Below are positions 59,880 to 64,000 of a stretch of 64,000 nt of DNA, one piece after another. How positions within the stretch are numbered: position 1 is the stretch's first letter; each line of letters begins with the position of its first letter. The translations under genes and the position numbers were made by a program. Source of the DNA: Pseudonocardia halophobica (GTDB lineage Bacteria; Actinomycetota; Actinomycetes; Mycobacteriales; Pseudonocardiaceae); assembly GCF_027922425.1 (NCBI RefSeq), contig NZ_BSFQ01000031.1:1-64000 (forward strand), written 5' to 3'. A model generated the notes under the pieces. It worked only from the letters and a program-made list of their open reading frames with translations, had not been told where the DNA came from and made no database searches.

Positions 59880-60370
59880 CCGTGCTGCGCCGCTGGCCGC
59901 AGGTGCTCTGGCTGACCGTCGTCTGGGTCCTCCTCTGGGGCACGATCTCGGTGAAGATCGTGATCGGCGGGGTCCTGGTGGCGGTCGCCGTGACCGCGCT
60001 GTTCCCCCTGCCGCTGCTGCCGCGGCTGCCCTTCCGGCCGTGGGCGCTGCTGCAACTCGGCGGCCATCTGCTGGCCGACCTGGTGGTCTCCGGCGCGCAG
60101 GTCGCCTGGGAGACGCTCCGGTACGGCCCGGGCGCGCGGGCGGGGATCGTCGCCGTGCCGCTGCTGACGGAGTCCGAGCGGATCACGACCTTCGTCGCCG
60201 CCGCGACGGCACTGACCCCGGGAAGCGTGGTGCTGCAGATCGACCGGGCGGGCGGCCGCCTGTACGTGTACACGCTGGGCCTGCGCGGGCCGGCCGACGC
60301 CACGCGCGTGCGCCGGCAGATGGAGCGGCTGCAGGACCGGATGATGCGAACCCTGGGGGAGAAGCGATGA
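59876..60370 (+). CDS. mnhE: Na+/H+ antiporter subunit E (MnhE)
   Basis: 164 residues. Two or three N-terminal helices (VLWLTVVWVLLWGTISVKIVIGG) and a cytoplasmic domain with LADLVVSGAQVAWETLRYG, TESERITTFVAAATALTPGSVVLQID and LYVYTLG, the standard MnhE pattern. Its start is reached through the 14-bp repeat chain; its stop overlaps the ATG of a 13-codon ORF. Confidence 0.9.
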   Translation: MTVLRRWPQVLWLTVVWVLLWGTISVKIVIGGVLVAVAVTALFPLPLLPRLPFRPWALLQLGGHLLADLVVSGAQVAWETLRYGPGARAGIVAVPLLTESERITTFVAAATALTPGSVVLQIDRAGGRLYVYTLGLRGPADATRVRRQMERLQDRMMRTLGEKR

Positions 60371-60408
60371 CCGCCGCCGACGTACTTCTTCCCGCGGAGG
60401 CGGCATGA
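60367..60408 (+). CDS. Minicistron 1 between mnhE and mnhF (13 residues)
   Basis: ATG to TGA encodes MTAADVLLPAEAA. ATG overlaps the mnhE stop (ATGA) and TGA overlaps the next minicistron ATG. GCGGAGGCGGC at its end is a ribosome site for the next start. Together with the next ORF it is a near-perfect 38-bp tandem duplication. Whether the peptide itself has a role is unknown. Confidence 0.55.
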   Translation: MTAADVLLPAEAA

Positions 60409-60446
60409 ACCCCGCCGACGTACTTCTTCCCGCGGAGGCGGCATGA
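60405..60446 (+). CDS. Minicistron 2 between mnhE and mnhF (13 residues)
   Basis: Encodes MNPADVLLPAEAA, differing from minicistron 1 only in the first residues. ATGA overlaps join it to minicistron 1 upstream and to the mnhF ATG (60443) downstream; the shared GGAGG is the mnhF ribosome site. Confidence 0.55.
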   Translation: MNPADVLLPAEAA

Positions 60447-60709
60447 ACATCGTGTTCGCGCTGGTCCTCGGCATGCTCGCGGCGGCGGCGTTGGTCACCG
60501 TCGCGCGCGTGCTGCGCGGGCCGGGCACGCTGGACCGGGTCGCCGCGCTCGACGTGTTCGTGGTCCTGATCGTCGCCGCCTCGGCGGTCTACATCGCCAT
60601 CTACCGCGACGGGTCGACGATCCCGCTGATGGCGGCCGTCGCGCTCGTCGGGTTCGTGGGGTCGGTCACCGCGGCCCGGCTCGTCGAGCGCTGGGAGCGG
60701 CACCGGTGA
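60443..60709 (+). CDS. mnhF: Na+/H+ antiporter subunit F (MnhF)
   Basis: 88 residues, three membrane helices: NIVFALVLGMLAAAALVTVARVLRGPGTLDRVAALDVFVVL region contains the family motif RGP-x-x-DRV-x-ALD, then AAVALVGFVGSVTAARLVE. MnhF may contribute to bile or sodium efflux within the complex. ATG overlaps minicistron 2; the stop lies in a GTGA overlap with a third small ORF. Confidence 0.92.
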   Translation: MNIVFALVLGMLAAAALVTVARVLRGPGTLDRVAALDVFVVLIVAASAVYIAIYRDGSTIPLMAAVALVGFVGSVTAARLVERWERHR

Positions 60710-60759
60710 ACGGGCAGGTGGTCCGCGCCGACGTACTCGTTCCCGTGGAGGCGCCTTGA
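60706..60759 (+). CDS. Minicistron 3 between mnhF and mnhG (17 residues)
   Basis: GTG start overlapping the mnhF stop; encodes VNGQVVRADVLVPVEAP and ends in TTGA, overlapping the TTG start of mnhG. The ADVLVPVEA part matches ADVLLPAEA of minicistrons 1 and 2; over 29 bases only 4 differ. CGTGGAGGCG supplies the mnhG ribosome site. Confidence 0.55.
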   Translation: MNGQVVRADVLVPVEAP

Positions 60760-61118
60760 TCACCGACGTCGTGTCGGCCGTGTTCCTGCTGCTCGGCGCG
60801 TTGTCCTGCCTGCTCGGCGCGCTCGGGTTGGTCCGGCTGCCCGACCTGCCGGCCCGGCTGCAGGCCGCGACCAAACCGCAGACCCTCGGTCTGCTGCTGA
60901 TCCTGCTGGGCACGGCGATCCGGCTGGAGTTCGAGAACGCCGCCACGCTGATCCTGGTGATCCTGTTCCAGGCCGTCACCGCCCCGGTGATCTCGCAGAT
61001 CGTGGCCCGCTCGGCCTACCGGACGGGCACCCTCGACCGGGACGCCCTCGTCGTCGACGAGCTGGCGGAACGGATGGAGCGCGAGGCCCGGGAGGGCGGG
61101 CCCGCCGGGCGAAAGTAG
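60756..61118 (+). CDS. mnhG: Na+/H+ antiporter subunit G (MnhG)
   Basis: 120 residues, three helices: VVSAVFLLLGALSCLLGALGLVRLPDLPARLQAATK region carries the MnhG/PhaG motif G-x-x-RLPD-x-x-x-RLQAATK, then LGLLLILLGTAIRL and ILFQAVTAPVISQIVARSAY. TTG start within a TTGA overlap of minicistron 3. Last gene of the operon; a carbonic anhydrase-like gene begins 9 bases later. Confidence 0.9.
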   Translation: MITDVVSAVFLLLGALSCLLGALGLVRLPDLPARLQAATKPQTLGLLLILLGTAIRLEFENAATLILVILFQAVTAPVISQIVARSAYRTGTLDRDALVVDELAERMEREAREGGPAGRK

Positions 61119-61127
61119 GCTCCGACC

Positions 61128-61652
61128 GTGGCTGTCTACGCGCTCGGTGACGTCGAACCCGACATCCATCCCGAGGCCTACGTCCACCCGGACGCGGTCG
61201 TGATCGGGAACGTGAAGCTGGGGGCGCAGGCGTCGGTGTGGCCGACCGCCGTGCTCCGCGGCGACGACGGATACATCGTGGTCGGCGAGCGCACCAGCAT
61301 CCAGGACGGCTCGATCATCCACACCACGGCCCGGCAGCCCACGCTGATCGGCAACGACTGCACCGTGGGGCACAACGTGCACATCGAGGCCGCCGACATC
61401 GCCGACAAGGTGCTGATCTCGTCGGGCTCGGTCGTGCTCAACGGCTCGACGATCGGCGAGGGCGCGATCGTCGCCGCGGGTGCCGTCGTCTCGCCCGACG
61501 CCGTGATCCCGCCCCGCCGGATGGCGCTCGGCATCCCGGCGCGCGTGCGCGAGGGCTACGAGGTGCCGGAGGACCGGTTCCAGTACGCGGTGGACTCGTA
61601 CGTGGAGCGGGGCAAGCGGTTCCGCGCCGAGCTGCGCCGGCTGGACGTCTGA
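61128..61652 (+). CDS. Gamma-class carbonic anhydrase family protein
   Basis: 174 residues of the left-handed beta-helix (hexapeptide) fold: [31 protein letters not shown], then three likely zinc-ligand histidines in IIHTT, GHN and HIEA. It belongs to the YrdA/PaaY-like group; CO2 hydration or an acyl-transfer accessory role are both possible. GTG start. Its stop overlaps the ATG of ung (TGATG). Confidence 0.87.
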   Translation: MAVYALGDVEPDIHPEAYVHPDAVVIGNVKLGAQASVWPTAVLRGDDGYIVVGERTSIQDGSIIHTTARQPTLIGNDCTVGHNVHIEAADIADKVLISSGSVVLNGSTIGEGAIVAAGAVVSPDAVIPPRRMALGIPARVREGYEVPEDRFQYAVDSYVERGKRFRAELRRLDV

Positions 61653-62332
61653 TGGCCGCCAAACCGCTGGCCGAGGTCGTCGAGGAGGGCTGGGCGCACG
61701 CGCTCGAGCCCGTCGCGCCCGTCGTGGCGGAGATGGGGGCGTTCCTGCGCGCGGAGCTCGCCGCCGGCCGGAAGTACCTGCCCGCCGGCGCGAACGTCCT
61801 GCGGGCCTTCCAGCAGCCGTTCGACGAGGTCCGGGTGCTGATCGTGGGCCAGGACCCCTACCCCACGCCGGGGCACGCCGTCGGGCTGTCCTTCTCGGTG
61901 TCCGCCGACACCCGCCCGCTGCCGCGCTCCCTGATCAACATATTCAAGGAGTACCAGGAGGACCTGGGGCTGCCGCTGCCGTCGTCGGGCGACCTCACGC
62001 CGTGGACGAAGCAGGGCGTGCTGCTGCTCAACAGGTGCCTCACGGTCGAGCCCGGCTCGCCCGGCTCGCACCGCGACAAGGGCTGGGAGGCGGTCACCGA
62101 GCAGGCGATCCGCGCGCTGGTCGAGCGGGACGCGGAGCCGCTGGTGGCGATCCTGTGGGGGCGGGACGCGCGCAACCTCGCGCCGCTGCTCGTCGACGTC
62201 CCGATCATCGAGTCGGCCCACCCGAGCCCGATGTCGGCGGACCGCGGTTTCTTCGGCTCGCGGCCCTTCAGCCGGGCCAACGACCTGCTCGAGGAGATCG
62301 GCGGGGACCCCGTCGACTGGCGCCTGCCGTAA
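61652..62332 (+). CDS. ung: Uracil-DNA glycosylase, family 1
   Basis: 226 residues. Water-activating motif [18 protein letters not shown] (catalytic Asp), uracil-recognition segment [11 protein letters not shown], and the Leu-loop [21 protein letters not shown]. It removes uracil from DNA at the start of base excision repair. The ATG overlaps the stop of the carbonic anhydrase gene; ribosome site within CGCCGGCTGGACG is weak, so coupling is likely. Confidence 0.95.
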   Translation: MAAKPLAEVVEEGWAHALEPVAPVVAEMGAFLRAELAAGRKYLPAGANVLRAFQQPFDEVRVLIVGQDPYPTPGHAVGLSFSVSADTRPLPRSLINIFKEYQEDLGLPLPSSGDLTPWTKQGVLLLNRCLTVEPGSPGSHRDKGWEAVTEQAIRALVERDAEPLVAILWGRDARNLAPLLVDVPIIESAHPSPMSADRGFFGSRPFSRANDLLEEIGGDPVDWRLP

Positions 62333-62435
62333 CCCGGGCGCGTGTGTCCTGGATCACAATCTTCGCGGGGTGCGCGAGGTTTGCCCGGATCGCGCCGCAC
62401 GTCGCCCGGGCTTCTGAAGCGGGCCTCACCCGCGA

Positions 62436-62454
62436 TGAGGCAAGCCTGGATCCG
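62436..62454 (+). promoter_or_regulatory. Weak IdeR/DtxR-like iron box
   Basis: TGAGGCAAGCCTGGATCCG agrees with the first 12 bases of the iron-box consensus TTAGGTTAGCCTAACCTAA at 9 positions, but the second half is poor. It lies 38 bases upstream of the DUF1540 gene. The convergent neighbour has a much better box. Confidence 0.3.
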
Positions 62455-62491
62455 GTGGCGGCCCGCGCAGGGCGGCGCCAGGCTCGACGCC

Positions 62492-62782
62492 ATGACCACC
62501 ACCCAGGACATGCCCCAGGTGCAGGCCTGTTCCGTCGGTTCCTGTTCCTACAACCAGGACTCCGACTGCCACGCCGGGGCGATCACCATCGCCGGCGACC
62601 ACGCGCACTGCGGCACCTTCGTCGAGATCTCGTTCCGCGGCGGGCTCGGCCGCAACGGCATGGTCGGCGCCTGCCACCGCTCCGAGTGCCGGCACAACGA
62701 GAACCTCGAGTGCACCGCCCCGTCCGTCGAAATCGGGAAGGACCAGGACGTCGCGGACTGCCTGACCTACGAGGCCAGGTAG
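62492..62782 (+). CDS. DUF1540-domain, cysteine-rich protein
   Basis: 96 residues with eight cysteines in two similar halves: VQACSVGSCSYNQDSDCHAGAI... then HCGTF, followed by GACHRSECRHNENLECTA and a final DCLTY. This is the DUF1540 pattern, probably a small metal-binding protein, zinc or iron. No signal peptide. The 3' end overlaps the convergent degenerate-ABC gene by 16 bases. A weak iron box lies upstream. Confidence 0.82.
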   Translation: MTTTQDMPQVQACSVGSCSYNQDSDCHAGAITIAGDHAHCGTFVEISFRGGLGRNGMVGACHRSECRHNENLECTAPSVEIGKDQDVADCLTYEAR

Positions 62783-63192
62783 TCGACCGCGTCGATCGGC
62801 TCCGCCGCGACGGCGCCCTGCCGGTCGGTGCGCAGCGCGCCGTCCGCCAGCGCCAGCGCCGCCACCGGGTCGGCGTCCTCCACCAGCACCGCACGGTCCG
62901 GCCGGGCGAGCCGCCGGGCCGCGCGCAGCACCAGCCGCCGCTGCGGGGCGTCCAGGCCGTCCGTGAGGCGGTCGACCAGCACGAGCGCGGCATCGGAGGC
63001 GGCGGCGCGCTCGATCATGGCCATGCGCTCCGCCAGCGGATCCGCCACGCGGGCCGTGAGGCGCAGGGCGCCGGTCTCGTGCCCGTCGGCACACCGGGCC
63101 CGGTCCTCGTCCAGCGCGTACATGAGCCGGCGCCGGGCCACGGCCGGGCCCAGGATCACCGTCACCTCGCCGAGCGGCAGTCGCAGCCCCAC
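62767..63192 (-). CDS. ABC-ATPase-like protein without a P-loop
   Basis: 141 residues. LPLGEVTVILGP is the strand leading into Walker A of ABC ATPases, but the next residues are AVARRRLM rather than the GxxGxGKS loop. The Walker B region survives as ALVLVDRLTDGLD and the H-loop region as AVLVEDADP. The helical domain is much reduced; a full ABC subunit is 220 residues or more. ATP hydrolysis is unlikely. GTG start with GAGGGAGG upstream and an iron box 30 bases before it. Confidence 0.7.
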   Translation of the reverse strand: MGLRLPLGEVTVILGPAVARRRLMYALDEDRARCADGHETGALRLTARVADPLAERMAMIERAAASDAALVLVDRLTDGLDAPQRRLVLRAARRLARPDRAVLVEDADPVAALALADGALRTDRQGAVAAEPIDAVDYLAS

Positions 63193-63221
63193 CGGCAGGC
63201 CTCCCTCAGGTCGACGTCGAC

Positions 63222-63240
63222 TGAGGTGAGGCTAACCCTC
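63222..63240 (-). promoter_or_regulatory. IdeR/DtxR iron box
   Basis: TGAGGTGAGGCTAACCCTC matches the IdeR consensus TTAGGTTAGGCTAACCTAA at 14 of 19 positions, including the central AGGCTAACC. It ends 30 bases upstream of the degenerate-ABC gene, the usual place for iron-dependent repression. Confidence 0.7.
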
Positions 63241-63290
63241 CTACCCGGTCCGGGTCGAGGTCTCCTCGGCCACACCCGGGGCGCACGACG

Positions 63291-63326
63291 ACGGGGCGGC
63301 CTCCTCGGTGGAGGAGGCCGCCCCGT
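63291..63326 (-). terminator. Hairpin terminator after rpmB
   Basis: ACGGGGCGGCCTCCTC (63291-63306) pairs perfectly with GAGGAGGCCGCCCCGT (63311-63326) around a GGTG loop, a 16-bp stem 24 bases beyond the rpmB stop. Confidence 0.85.
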
Positions 63327-63350
63327 TCGTGTCTCGCGGGTCGCTCGCCG

Positions 63351-63542
63351 TCAGGCGCGCGCGACCTTGCCCGCCTTGAGGCAGGAGGTGCACACGTTCA
63401 GGCGCTGACGGTTGCCACCGTCGACCTTGGCGCGCACGGTCTGGATGTTCGGGTTCCAGCGACGGTGGGTACGGCGGTGCGAGTGCGAGACGGACATGCC
63501 GAAGCCCGGACCCTTGCCGCAGACGTCGCAGACGGCAGCCAC
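63351..63542 (-). CDS. rpmB: 50S ribosomal protein L28
   Basis: 63 residues: [21 protein letters not shown], then [19 protein letters not shown] and [13 protein letters not shown]. Four cysteines in two CxxC pairs make this the zinc-binding (C+) form. The GTG at 63542 is chosen over 63551, because GAGGAG is 8 bases from the former and only 1-2 from the latter, and L28 proteins normally start at this residue. Followed by a strong terminator. Confidence 0.95.
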   Translation of the reverse strand: MAAVCDVCGKGPGFGMSVSHSHRRTHRRWNPNIQTVRAKVDGGNRQRLNVCTSCLKAGKVARA

Positions 63543-63700
63543 GTCGGACACTCCTCGGGGTAGACAGACAACGATGCGAGGCCCGGGTCGCCCCGGGCAC
63601 GTGTCGTCCAGGGTAACCGCCCGTCCGGCGGCCCTCCCACCGGCCCCCCGCCCGCGACGGACCGCGATCGCCCGACGCGCCCGCTCGCTAGGGTGAACGC

Positions 63701-64000
63701 GTGCCCCCGACGCTCGACGCCGCCCTGCTCCGGCGCTGGGCCGCCGCCGCCGTGGCGGGGCTCGACCGGCACCGCGGCGAGCTCGACGGGATCAACGTCT
63801 TCCCGGTCGCCGACGCGGACACCGGCACCAACATGCTCCTCACCATGCGGGCCGGCGCCGACGCCGTCGACCAGGGGTCCGGCGACGCCGCGGAGATCGC
63901 CGCGGCGCTGGCCAAGGGCGCGCTGCGCGGCGCCCGCGGGAACTCCGGGACCATCCTCTCCCAGCTGCTGCGCGGGCTCGCCGAGGCGCTCGGCGCGGGC
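63701..64000 (+). CDS. DAK2-domain protein, 5' part (runs off the window)
   Basis: The first 100 codons are present. [20 protein letters not shown] is the nucleotide/metal-binding motif of DAK2 (dihydroxyacetone kinase L-like) domains, and [21 protein letters not shown] the second conserved stretch. Such proteins include FakA, the fatty acid kinase subunit; actinobacterial rpmB is commonly followed by this gene and recG. GTG start, divergent from rpmB. Confidence 0.85.
   Translation, partial: MPPTLDAALLRRWAAAAVAGLDRHRGELDGINVFPVADADTGTNMLLTMRAGADAVDQGSGDAAEIAAALAKGALRGARGNSGTILSQLLRGLAEALGAG

Overview
The window is about 75% G+C, uses GTG and TTG starts freely, and packs genes into operons with ATGA/GTGA stop-start overlaps. 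It carries three F420/flavin LLM-class oxidoreductases, a bacterial Ku plus LigD-type ligase, a SigK/RskA-like sigma/anti-sigma pair, an actinobacterial gas vesicle (gvp) operon, DUF3040/DUF3140/ChaB proteins and an IdeR-type iron box. All of this points to a soil actinomycete chromosome, most likely Pseudonocardiaceae (Pseudonocardia-like). The genus is an inference. I see no tRNA, rRNA, CRISPR array, transposase or phage gene.

Layout. 0.1-7 kb: small stress-type proteins, a nitrate-reductase-like molybdopterin oxidoreductase lacking the usual N-terminal cluster cysteines, an SDR, and an SRPBCC/phytoene-desaturase-like pair. 6.9-7.4 kb: a non-coding stretch of imperfect repeats. 7.4-17.2 kb: MFS pump, STAS protein, an operon of flavodoxin-fold protein, zinc alcohol dehydrogenase and DUF3140 behind a good alternative-sigma promoter, RNase HI with a Cys-rich N-terminus, Na+/H+ antiporter, secreted G1 peptidase and an F420 enzyme. 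17.5-23.2 kb: a ten-gene gvp operon. 23.2-34.3 kb: Ku, YbdK-like ligase, DUF3040, F420 oxidoreductase, HAD phosphatase, LigD-type ligase, an MprF/LysX-like protein, a transporter, an LLM oxidoreductase, and two DUF1990-like proteins around a tiny membrane gene. 34.5-45.9 kb: fasciclin lipoprotein near a SigK/RskA-like pair, M24 peptidase, transporters, DoxX, lactate/glycolate permease, and a P450 with its ferredoxin. 46-53 kb: a glycolate module (iclR-glcD-glcE-glcF) divergent from malate synthase G. 54.9-61.1 kb: a complete Mrp/Mnh Na+/H+ antiporter operon A-G. 61.1-64 kb: gamma carbonic anhydrase, uracil-DNA glycosylase, an apparently iron-regulated DUF1540/degenerate-ABC pair, rpmB and the start of a DAK2 gene.

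How genes work together. GlcDEF would oxidise glycolate to glyoxylate and malate synthase G would condense it with acetyl-CoA; the IclR regulator lies between them, and the LctP/GlcA-family permease could bring in the substrate. Ku and the LigD-type ligase form a split end-joining pair. MnhA-G form one membrane antiporter.

The most unusual signal is in the mnh operon. The D-E, E-F and F-G spacers are filled with tiny ORFs chained by stop-start overlaps: three 5-codon ORFs, two tandem 13-codon ORFs and one diverged 17-codon ORF. The last three share an Ala-Asp-Val-Leu-x-Pro-x-Glu-Ala peptide. Other points of interest are the IdeR-box gene for an ABC ATPase without a P-loop, a CTGA-coupled CTG start, a shared TTCC-N7-GGAA operator linking the IclR locus to an aromatic-acid-type transporter, and a dispersed ATGATC...TGATCA repeat.
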